From contig VXBP01005102.1 of NCBI GenBank assembly GCA_013400115.1, positions 806,001-870,000 of the forward strand: DNA of 64,000 bases, read 5' to 3'. Below are positions 35,031 through 45,032 of this stretch, piece after piece. Made by a program: the position numbers and the translations under genes. The notes below the pieces were generated by a model. That model ran no database searches. It was not told the origin of the DNA and was given only the letters and a program-made list of their open reading frames with translations. Each line of letters begins with the position of its first letter. The first letter of the stretch is position 1. The stretch is from Rhinopomastus cyanomelas (Eukaryota > Chordata > Aves > Bucerotiformes > Rhinopomastidae).

Positions 35031-35309
35031 TTGTTGCAGTTTGAAAATTACCAGAATTTTCAGATGTGCAGAAGTTGTGCTTTCATGAGGAACAAAAAGT
35101 TACTCTCAAGAGGAACCCTTCCCCCAGTTACCTGTCCTGGGGGAGGTGACACTGCCCTGAGTTACACTGTCCTGGGGACCTGCCCCGGAAGGGCCTGGCT
35201 AGGTCAGCCTATAAAAAGCAGAGCACGCTCTTTGTTCTCTCTCTTCGGGGGCTGCGGCCTTGATAATACTGTGATACTGTGATACTGTGACCAAGCCATG
35301 CATTGATCA
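35031..35309 (+). mobile_element. possible solo LTR of an endogenous retrovirus, sense
   Basis: A promoter-like order is visible: an imperfect repeat of a CTGTCCTGGGG unit (35129 and 35161 areas), a TATA box (CCTATAAAAAGCAGAGC, about 35210-35226), a pyrimidine-rich start region (CTCTTTGTTCTCTCTCTTCG) and a G-rich stretch, then three ACTGTGAT units at about 35267-35291. Bounds TGTTGCAG at 35031 and TTGATCA at 35309 would give the usual TG...CA ends, and GGAACT versus GGACTG flanks could be a decayed target duplication. No AATAAA is seen downstream of the TATA box and there are no internal genes, so the call is tentative. Confidence 0.4.
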
Positions 35310-35738
35310 GGACTGATCCAGAAACCATACAGATGGAGGGGTATTTGTGTTGGAAAAGTGCGATGTGATGGAGTTTACAGGACCCTTTAACTTATCCAGA
35401 GCTGTACATAGAAGAACAGTTCTATCATTAAATAAATGGTCAGGAAATCCGTAAACTTCTCCTTAAGGGTCCAAAAAACATCTTTCCTTGCCATCACTTA
35501 AATTACCCATAAGATACACACTGAGACGAATGAGGAAAGTACACATCCTTCAGTCTGTCAGGCATGACAAACACAGAGGGTTGTTCCCTCACAGTGGGAT
35601 CCTCAACACAAAACTCATTTTAACCAGATAAAGTGGAAAAGTTTCCCAAGCTAAAATGCAGAGCACAGGGCTTGAAGAGACAACATGTCTTTAGTTAGGT
35701 CTCACCATGGCCACATTTTGTTACAGTTCCCTTTATGC
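35310..35738. other. unique DNA, no gene recognised
   Basis: Nothing was recognised between the LTR-like segment and the next CR1. Confidence 0.5.
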
Positions 35739-36165
35739 AGAATTATAGAATCATGTAGGTTGGAAAAGACCTTTAAGATCATCAGGTCCAACCATATACC
35801 CTGCTCGACTAAGTCCACTGTTAGACCCACCACTAAACCATGTTCCCCGGGGACACCACGTCTATGTAGCTTTTGAACAGGCTCAGGGGTGGCAACTCAG
35901 CCATCTCCCTGGGCAGCCTGTTCCAATGTTTGACAAGCCTTTCAGTGAAAAATAAAAATTCCAATGTTCAGTCTAAACTTCCCCTGCTGCAACATGAGGA
36001 CATTCCCTCTTGTTCTGTCATCAGTCACTTGTGAGAAGTGCCCACCTCTCTACAACCTCCTTTCAGGTGGTAGCAGAGAGCGATAAGATCTCCTCTCAGC
36101 TTCCTCTTTTCCAGACCAAACAGCCCCAGCTTCCTCAGCCGTTCCTCACAGAACCTGCACTCCAC
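35739..36165 (-). mobile_element. CR1 3' part, antisense, older group
   Basis: On plus it starts AGAATTATAGAATCATGTAGG and continues TTTAAGATCATCAGGTCCAACC, the 3' end of the CR1 group whose sense form ends GATGATCTTAAAGGTC. It reaches into the ORF2 C terminus (minus: KRKLRGDLIALCYHLKGGCRE). Many substitutions and small indels indicate age. Confidence 0.9.
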
Positions 36166-37756
36166 ACTGATGCTTTTAGCAGTCTCCTGCTGGAAGTAGG
36201 AATTAGACCCACAGTGATTTTGAAGCAATCTGATCAAACATACATGCATTGCAGGTAAGGACTGCAATACTCTTACAAGCTAAAAAGTGCTCAATGTGGT
36301 CCAATCAGCAATACCAGAGACTGGAAATTCATAGTTAAGATTTCTCTATCTCTGGTTCACATCACCTCACTCCAGCAGCAGCAGAGCTGTGCTTTGGTGG
36401 GCATATGCATTAGAGTTCTACACTGCCAGAGGCACATCATGCCCAGTCTTTATATTAGTGCTCTGGTACAGGAATCAGTATTTCTTTTCCAAGACCCCAC
36501 TGTCAGACAAAGAAATTCACCCTGCAGGGCAGGAAACATAGATGGAATTTTGTGAAGAGTCCAGGACTGTGCAGGCGGGAATCCAAACCTGTCGCCTGGT
36601 GCATATTGCTGCAGAAGGCTCCATTTTAGCTGAGCTCCACAGGATACAGAGCTTTGTTTCTGAAACACACTTTTTCTGGAGGTTTAGAAGCCACTCCAAG
36701 CACAACAGTGAATTTTCTACACTATGTAAATCTGGGGATTAGTTCCTTCCCCAAGTCACTCTGGTGGCAAGGAGAAAGAGAAGCTTTCTGGAGAGGGGCA
36801 AGCTAATGTCTCCAGACTGTTGTACAGCCCCACCACCCACCACTACCTGACAGAACGGTATTGCAAAACACAGGTGGCATAAGCCACGCATGCCTGGCTC
36901 TGTGACATGCTAGAGAAGCCAGTCCTGTCTCATGCTTGCTGCTGCCCTTTCTTTGCAGAAACCATGTACAATTTGACCAGCTTGTCTCATCTTCCTGGTG
37001 TGTGGTGTGTTGTCCATTCTGTCCAGGCACAAACTGAAAAAAGCAGAAGCCAAAGAAAGAGTTTCTTAGCCTGAAGCATGCAGTGGGGTGGGAAGCAACA
37101 ACGAAGGTGACAAGTAGCCACAGCCAACTCAGTTAATGGCACAGGAGATGCAGTGCTCTGCAGAGGTTGAAAGGTCTCCTTCAGCTCGAGGGAGAATGCA
37201 GGTAAAAAGCCATGTATTTACCACCTGCGTCAGTGAAGACAAGTAAGCTGATCTTGATGATCTTCTCATGCACGTTCATCTCAGTGGGGTCAAGTTACAC
37301 TTTATTTTAATGTTCTAAGCTATAAAATGCAAAGGGCAATTCTTCCTTGTTAGCCTAATTTATTTCAGCCAAAGAGGAGGAAAAAGAAGTTCATTCTCTG
37401 TTTGTTGTGATAGCTAAGCTCAAGTATGAATAATGCTCTGCAGTAAATGATGGAGAGTTTGACAGTCTTACCCGTATGATATGATCACATATTGAAAGAT
37501 TCTATTGTCAAGAATACATACAAGGGAATACAATTTCAGCTGCTTCAGGAACTGTAATTCTGAGCTTCCTCATTGTAGAGCTCTTTTCAAGTCAGGGACC
37601 TGTGTTTTCTCTGCATAGCTTTTTGCATGCTACTTCTTTGGGCACTTTCTACAATGGAAATGGGTCTTCATTGTGTCAGAAAAGCAAACAATGTAAGTCC
37701 AGCTTTTTCTAAGTTAGTCACCCTACAAAGATAAGACTGGCATGGCTCTTCTGTTC
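36166..37756. other. unique DNA, no gene recognised
   Basis: No repeat or exon was recognised. Overlapping short frames at 36450-36742 lie on both strands. Confidence 0.5.
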
Positions 37757-38488
37757 AAGAACAGTACCAGTATAAGCTGGGGACTGGCCCATTGGAGTGT
37801 AGTGTAGGGGAAAGGGACTTGGGGGTTCTGGTGGACAGCAGGATGACTATGAGCCAGCAATGTGCTCTTGTGGCCAAGAGGGCCAACAGCATCCTGGGGT
37901 GGGTTAGAAGAGGGGTGGTTAGCAGATCAAGAGAGGTTCTTCTCCCCCTCTACTCTGCCCTAGTGAGACCACACCTGAAGTATTGTGTCCAGTTCTGGGC
38001 TCCTCAGTTCAAGAGGGATGTGGAGCTTCTCAAGAGAGTTCAGTGTAGGGCAACGAAGATGATGAGGGAGGTGGAGCACCTCCCTTACGAGGAGAGGTTG
38101 AGGGAGCTGGGTCTCTTTAGCTTGGAGAAGAGGAGACTGAGGGGTGACCTCATTAATGTCTATAAATATTTGAGGGGTGGGTGTCAGGAGGATGGCACTA
38201 GGCTGTTCTCGGTGTCATGTAGTGATTAGGACGAGGGGCAATGGTTGTAAGCTGGAACATAGGAGGTTCCACATCAACCTGAGAAGGAACTTCTTCACGG
38301 TGAGGGTGACGGAGCACTGGAACAGGCTGCCCAGGGGGGTTGTGGAGTCTCCCTCACTGGAGATATTCAAGAACCGACTGGACAGGTTCCTGTGTGACTT
38401 GGTCTAGGTGATCCTGCTGTTGCAGGCGGATTGGACTAGATGATCTTTCGAGGTCCCTTCCAATCCGTAGTGATCCTATGATTCTATG
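37757..38488 (+). mobile_element. CR1 3' part, sense, young group
   Basis: The longest uninterrupted young copy of the window, about 730 bases: from CAAGAACAGTACCAGTATAAGC through the end of ORF2 to GATCCTATGATTCTATGAG. Neighbouring sequence is unique. The 3' end differs from that of the copy at 15688 at only a few positions by eye (both have the diagnostic GTTGCAGGCGGATTGG). Confidence 0.95.
37792..38407 (+). pseudogene. CR1 ORF2 C-terminal part with one frameshift
   Basis: The frame from 37792 encodes the end of the CR1 reverse-transcriptase protein (SVGERDLGVLVDSRMTMSQQ, then LYSALVRPHLKYCVQFWAPQ, then RVQCRATKMMREVEHLPYEE) and is open to 38229. An extra T in AGTGATTAGGACG near 38224-38226 creates the stop. 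The correct C terminus (RTRGNGCKLEHRRFHINLRR to LDRFLCDLV) continues in another frame to 38407. The rest is intact, which supports recent insertion. It lacks the endonuclease and catalytic reverse-transcriptase motifs because of 5' truncation. Confidence 0.88.
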
Positions 38489-39152
38489 AGTTCTGCGTAA
38501 AACTTTGAAGGTCATTAATTTTCTTCCAAAGGACAAAAGCCAAAATACAATAAAAAATGCAATCAGCAAAAGCAAAACACTGAGTCCTCAGGCAGCCAGG
38601 CACAAAGAGGTAAGAACACAACAGTGTTAGGTGACCTCCATAATACCCATTACACACACCAGACCCCCACTGCTTGGCTGTTAGCCACTAACTTTGAATA
38701 GAGAACAGCGTGGTCATTTTTGTTCCCGCATTAAGCTCAATAGTCACCAATCCATGGCTAGAGGCAGTGCAACACCCTCAATATCTTCTACCATTTCCTG
38801 CAACTAGTGGGAATTAATAGGCTAAATCTGAGCCCAACGGGGAGGAAACTTGCTGAAACAGTCTTCATTTAGCATTGTTGCTTGGGAGCCAGAGAAGATC
38901 ATTAATTCTTAGATCTTCGGTGAATGCTGCCTCCTTTGTATGTTTAGTCATCCAAGAAGTCAGAATGGTCTCCTAAGGGATGCTGAGCTACTGTGTCTGA
39001 CTTAATTTTGATCATACTGTGCTCAATGAAAATGTGTATTTGCTGCGTCTGCCTTTTTACCATCTCACCAAATTCTTACACGCCCTTCTCAGATCTTCTT
39101 CATACGCAGTCCAACCTCACTGGCCTGAAATTCATCTCATAATTTCCCCGGA
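38489..39152. other. unique DNA, no gene recognised
   Basis: No clear feature. The stretch 39090-39145 (CCAACCTCACTGGCCTGAAA) faintly resembles antisense CR1 reverse-transcriptase sequence but is too short to call. Confidence 0.4.
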
Positions 39153-39258
39153 CATAGAATCATGGAATCATAGAATCATTAGGGATTGGAAGGGACCTCA
39201 AAAGATCATCTAGTCCAATCCCCCTGCCACTGCAGGATCACCCAGACCAAGTCATACA
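39153..39258 (-). mobile_element. short CR1 3' end, antisense, young group
   Basis: Begins with repeated tail units (CATAGAATCATGGAATCATAG) and ends at CCAAGTCATACAG. It is joined directly to the body of another antisense CR1 of a different group, so it seems to have inserted at the tail of that element. Confidence 0.9.
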
Positions 39259-39425
39259 GTCAGTCAGGGTTAGAAGGGACCACAGGACCATCCAGTTCCA
39301 ACTCCCCTGCCATGGGCAGGGACACCCCACCCTAGATCAGGCTGGTCAGAGCTTCATCCAGCCTGGCCTTAAACACCTCCAAGGACAGGGCCTCCCTGGG
39401 CAATCCATTCCAGTCTCTCATCATT
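39259..39425 (-). mobile_element. CR1 3' end, antisense, different older group
   Basis: The words GGTTAGAAGGGACCACAGGA, CCATCCAGTTCCAACTCCCC and GGGCAGGGACACCCCACC are typical of the CR1 groups whose 3' end mentions a long GGGCAGGG block. Its own tail units are separated from it by the younger copy at 39153-39258. Confidence 0.9.
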
Positions 39426-42283
39426 CATCTACTATCAGGCCCTTTCTTAGATCATCTGCCATCCTGTCTCCCATTCATGTGTCCTGCAGAATGACAAGCT
39501 TCCTCGGATGACTGCCAGACACTCACGAGGATGTAATTTTAAACAGGCAGCTCCAGAGCACATCCACAGGTTCTTTCTGTGTAAGTACACTCGTGTCACA
39601 CCACAGGAAAATTAGAGGATGGCTTTGTACTTTGAAAACTTTAAGTCATGGCCAGCATTAAAGTAGGGCTCTATTCCTCTCCACACTGAAAATTTAGGAA
39701 GCATTTGTTTTACTTTCATTGATCTCAAGACTAATCTTAAATCCTAACTTACTGTCACTTCCTGCAACTTTCTGTTGCACAAGACTTTCTGTCTATCTTG
39801 TAGCAGTCAGGTCACCTACATATCAAAGTTGTTTGCACTAGACATGTCATTTCACCTAATCTTGAGAATTCCACAACAGTTTTTACTGGGACATTATTAA
39901 GAGGCATAAGAGGTGGCAAATCTTTCTGCCCTCTCCTGCAATGTTAATAAGCAGAACAGTTGTTCTACTCTGTAATCAGACTCTGCTATTTGAACCACAG
40001 AAGGAAATTTAATAACTTTACTGAAGATTTTAAATTCTTTAATTATATCCAATGTAATCTTGTACTCTTGTAAAATCTAGCCAAGCATTCCAATCATAAT
40101 CTCATGTTGAGGGAGTTTTTTATTCACTGGTAAATTGTTTGGTCTACGGTGATTTCTGTTTTCTAAGATCTTTAGTCCTTCCTCCTAGGTGTTACATCTA
40201 TGGAAGGATCAAAGCCAGGATTCCTCAGAGTGCCAAAAAGATGCCTTGATAACATTAGTTTACATGGCTGTTTCAAACTTGGATGCAAAACCACTTTCAG
40301 TCTTTCCAACTCATTTGCAACTTCCGTCGAACCCAATCCCCTTATACTATGCTTCATTTTGAGCTCGTTTCCATCACCCAGTCAGGGACCTAATAAGCTC
40401 TGTTGCTTTCTTTCAGGTCTTAGTGTTCAACTGCCCTTAATTATAGCTTAAAGTAAAGCAATGCTTGAAGCAAATTAACACTTTCATAGACTTTAGGAGA
40501 ACAGTTCTTTAACAGGGACATGTACAAAACTGACCAACAAACGACCCTTTCTCAATTATATACTTCTATGCCCTGCAACAGCATTATCTACTTTTCTAAG
40601 GTTTGAATAATTTAAAAGATACATACATTTGCTGCAGTGCTTGGAAAACATTCACTCCTTTCTTTTACAATTTTCAATAACTCCATCCCTGCTTTTTCAC
40701 TGCAGTGAGATACTTACTGGTCGTCATTGGAACCTTGATAAATTTACTTCAGTTTTTCAATTACCACATTCCTAAAAAAAAATCCTTAATCGTCTTTCTT
40801 CAAGTCCCTTTGAAACACATCATAGTTCATCTTTATTATTAGTTGCTGCTGAACATACCCATGGTTAAAGTAATTAACATTACTGTATGTGATGAAGACA
40901 CTTTTTGAAATGTCTCAAATCTGATCCTTTTGAAGTCACACGGCACAAACCTCTTTTAATTCTTCCATGGTAAAGTGACAGACAGTATCCCCAAATCTAA
41001 ACGTTCTTAGCATTTTCTCTCTACTATACTTTCTGTAAACATTCTTTGACACAGTCATCCCCTATATGGTCCCCTTAATTGACTCCTGTAGGCCCTAATA
41101 ACTCTTTCTGATCTAGGCATAAGGGAAAGCCATTGTCATGGCTCTTTCAGAACTGAGTGTCAGCTGGTTAGTCAGAAACTCTACCTCAGAAAGTACCAGA
41201 GCTGCAAACTATTAAAACGATAGAAGAGCTTCTAGGGAAAGCATCTCTGCTGTTTCCATCCTTTGCTGATCTCCATCCCTGGTTTAGGCTCCTGAATACA
41301 GAAAGTAGACTGGATAGACCTTTGGTCTACCTAGGAATGGTCATTCTCAAGCAGCTAAACAGATGAGCAATGCCTGAGTTTCCCCACCTCTCCTTCAACA
41401 AATTTGAATCTTTCTCCATCCTCTACCTAGAGATGATATTCACAAAATTCCAAGAGATTGAACAATCTTTGTGGCTACCACCACTTTGTCAAACATGGGT
41501 GGGCTGAGATGGTGAGTTGAGGTCATCTCATGACTGTGAGAGACTGAAATTCTGAGCCAGAAGGGTTCCTACCAGCATATTGGGTAGGTATTCTTTGCTA
41601 ATGTACCTTTAAAACAACTTGCTCCACAGGCAGGTTCCTAAACCAATGAATACAGCATTTCAGACCTATGGAAGCTACTGCTGGCTGCAGGCATATTTCT
41701 TTTGCAATTTCTGGAATTCCCAACTGTTGTTGGGCAGCAACATTTAGTCAAATGCTGTGCTGCAGGGCTCATTTAGCCAATGATGTGTGTGATGCCTATG
41801 GTACCAATGAACTGCTTGGAGCTGCAGCAGTGGTAGGGCCAACAACACTCTTCCAGGCTTTCCTGCTCAGCAAGACGCAGTCACACAGTTGTGCAAGTAA
41901 ATTGCAAGCTTATCCTCCTTCTTTCAAGCATCAGCACAGCCATTCAGCAGAATCCCCATGTTTCTACAGCAAGATCATAATAAAATAATGGCTTGAAATT
42001 TGATGCATGTTAGTGCTTCCCCTTATTTATTGCCCCTGCTCAATAGCTGTGCTGCACTGTTATCCAACAGGTGCCCGTTGAATAAGGAGCATGTGGCACA
42101 GAAATGACTGGAAGAGAAGGCAGTAGAAAAGAGCAGCCTAGGAAGCAGTTGTAGAAGGCTTATTATAAAGGGCAGCTATCTGATTCATCAGCACCGTCCC
42201 CAGCAAACCATGCCACACAAATGCTATTTTGGAATTAGCCTTGTGGAATAAGAAGGATTAGCTGGCAATAAGGTGTGCACAAG
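39426..42283. other. unique or unrecognised old repeat DNA
   Basis: No gene was recognised. The AT-rich stretch 39.5-41.4 kb has the texture of a long decayed element but I could not match it to a family. Frames at 40172-40451 and 41668-41988 carry no domain. Confidence 0.4.
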
Positions 42284-44157
42284 AATCACAGAACATTAGG
42301 GATTGGGATGGACCCCAAAAGATCATCTAGTCCAATTCCCCCCTGCCACAGGCAGGATCACCCAGAACAAGTCAAAAGGAACACATCCAGGCAGGTTTTA
42401 AACATCTCCAGAAAAGGACACTCCACAAAACTCCTGGCAGCCCCATCCAGTGCTCTATCACCCTCATCATGAACAAGTTCCTTCCCCTATTGATGTGGAG
42501 CCTCCTATGTTCCAGCTTATACCCTTTAGGGCACATTGCTGGCTCTTAGTCATCCTACTGTCTACCAGGACTCCCGCATCCCTTTCTCTTACACTGCTCT
42601 CTAACATGTCAATCCCCAGCTTATACTGGTACCTGGGGTTGTTCTTGCCCAGATGCAAGACTCTACACTGCCCTTGTAATAGTTCATTCAATTCACCCAG
42701 CTCTGCAGCCTGTCCAAGTCCCACTGAATGGCAGCACAGGCTGCTGGGATGTTGGCCACTCCTCCCAGCTTTGTGTCATCAGCAAACTTGCTGACAGTGC
42801 ATGCCAGTCCCTCATCCAAGTCATCAGTGAATAGATTGAACAGGACTGGTCCCAGCACCGACCCCTGGGCCACTCCACTAGACACAGGCCTCCAACTAGA
42901 CTGTCCCACTCTGGCTTCTATCCTGCAGCCAGTTCATGATTCACCTCACTGCCTGATCATCTAGAGCACACTGCCTCAGTTTGGCTGTGTGGATGCTGTG
43001 TGAGACTGTGTCAAATCCCTTACTCAAGTCAAGATAGACCACATCCACCGCTCTGCCATCATCCATCCATCTTATTAAGTCTGCATAAAAGACTATCAGG
43101 TTGGTCAAGCATTACATCTCTTTGGTGAAACCATGCTGACAGCATCTTGGGGTGGATCAGAAGGGGGGTGGTTAGCAGATCAAGGGAGGTTCTTCTCCCC
43201 CTCTACTCTGCCCTGCTGAGATCACATCTGGAGTATTGTGTCCAGTTCTGGGCTCCTCAGTTCAAGAGGGATTTGGAGCTGCTGGAGGGAGTCCTGTGAA
43301 GAGTAATAAGGATGATGGAGGTGGAGCACCTCCCTTATGAGGAGAGGCTGAGGGAGCTGGGTCTCTTTAGCTTGGAGAAGAGGAGACTGAGGGGTGACCT
43401 CATGAATGTCTACAAATATTTGAAGGAATATTTGTCAGGAGAATGGAGCCAGGCTCTTCTCAATGTCATCTAATGATAGGATGAGGGGCAATGGTTGTGA
43501 GCTGGAACACAGAAGGTTCCACATCAATATGAGAAGGAACTTCTTCACAGTGAGTGTGAGGGAGCACTGAAACAGGCTGCCCAGGGGGATTGTGGAGTCT
43601 CCTTCACTGGAGACATTTAAAACCCACCTGGATGTGTTCCTGTGTGACTTGGTCTAGGTGATCCTGCTTTTGCAGGGGGATTGGACTAGATGATCTTTCA
43701 AGGTCCCTTCCAATCCCTAATGATTCTATGACTGTCCCTAATGACCTTCTTGTCCTTGCTATGCCTAGAGACAGTGTCAAGGCTAACTTGTTCCATCGTC
43801 TTTTCTGAGATGGAGGTGAGGCTGACCACTCTATAGGTACTTGGGCCCTCCTTCTTAACCGTTTTGAAGATTGGAGTGACATTTGCTATCCTCCAGTCCC
43901 CAGGCACCTCTCATGATCCCCTTGACTTAGCGAAGATGATGGAGAGTAGCCTAGTAATGACACTTCTGCTGTCTCCCTTAGCACACATGGGTGCATCCCA
44001 TCAGGGCCCATGGATTTATGTACATCAAATTTGCTCCACTGATCCCTAACCCAGTCCTCATCAACCAGGGCAAACTCCTCTTTTGTCTCAGCTTCCTCTC
44101 AGGCCTCAGTAGTCTGGGTCTTGATATCAGGACAGCCCCCAGAAGTATAGACAGAGG
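42284..44157 (-). mobile_element. long CR1, antisense, internally deleted and split
   Basis: The element is present as 42284-43140 and 43731-44157. Its 3' end is at left (GATCATCTAGTCCAATTCCC). At 42527 the text jumps from CCAGCTTATACCCTTT to GGGCACATTGCTGG, removing roughly 480 bases of a normal copy. The reverse-transcriptase core follows, with VAQGSVLGPVLFNLF and the catalytic FADDTKLGG box (minus frame at 42688-42909). After the nested sense CR1 the region upstream (IFKTVKKEGPSTYRVVSLTS, then SMGPDGMHP) continues to 44157. The frame has several breaks. A sense CR1 lies at 43141-43730. Confidence 0.92.
43141..43730 (+). mobile_element. CR1 3' part, sense, young group, nested
   Basis: Starts AGCATCTTGGGGTGGATCAG and ends CCCTAATGATTCTATG. 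It interrupts the antisense CR1 between CCATGCTGAC and TGTCCCTAATGACC; the shared TGAC could be a short target duplication or part of the tail. Its ORF2 part has a stop near 43300 (CCTGTGAAGAG), so it is not intact. Confidence 0.92.
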
Positions 44158-44388
44158 TCAAATAAGTGACAATATGTAATGTCTTCTTTTTCTAATAGAA
44201 GATGGGGGTTCCCCTACAACTGCAGGTTGCATAGTTTCAGTTCAATTCCTGATGTGTGCCCCAAGGCCACTTTTTCATCCAATTCTAGTTTAAGGGAATT
44301 AACAGGATTTTCAGCCTTCAGCTTTGGTTTAGTATTCTTGCTCTAACTCTCACCCAGCACTGGAGGAAGAAGGCAAAATAATGCCATC

Positions 44389-45032
44389 CATGAGCCAGCA
44401 TTGTGCCCTTGTGGGCAAGAGAGCCAATGGCATCCTGGACTGGATCAGAAGGGACTGGTTAGCAGATCAAGAGAGGATTTCCTCCTGCTCTACTCTGCCC
44501 TGTTGAGACTGCAACTGGAATATTGTGTCCAGTTCTTGGCTCCTCAGTTCAAGAAGGACTCAGAACTGCTGGAGAGAGTCCAGCACAGAGCCATGAAGAC
44601 AATGATGAAGGGAGTGGAACATCTCCCTTATGAGGAAAGGCTGAGGGAGCTGGGTCTCTTCAGCTTGGAGAAACGGAGACTGAGAGGTGACCTCATTAAT
44701 ATTTATAAATATGTGAAAGGGTGGGTGTCAGGAGGATGGAGCCAGGCTGTTCTCAGTGTCATCTAATGATAGGACAAGGGGCAAAGGGTATAAGCTGGAA
44801 CATAGGAGGTTCCACATTAATATGAGAAGGAACTTGTTCATGATGAGGGTGATAGAGCACTGGATGAGGCTGCCAGGAGTTTTGTGGAGTGTCCTTCTCT
44901 GGAGATGTTTAAAACCCACCTGGATGTGTTCCTTTTGACTTGGTCTGGGTGGTCCTTGGTCTAGGTCCAGGAATTGGACTGGATGATCTTTTGAGTCCCT
45001 TCCAATCCCTAATGTTCTGTGATTCCGTGAAC
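44389..45032 (+). mobile_element. CR1 3' part, sense
   Basis: Starts ATGAGCCAGCATTGTGCCC and ends CCCTAATGTTCTGTGATTC. The ORF2 part is open over 44401-44766 (LYSALLRLQLEYCVQFLAPQ, RVQHRAMKTMMKGVEHLPYEE) and then shifts frame. The 3' end holds an insertion (CTTGGTCTAGGTCCAGG) not seen in other copies, so it is slightly older than the copy at 37757. Confidence 0.93.
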
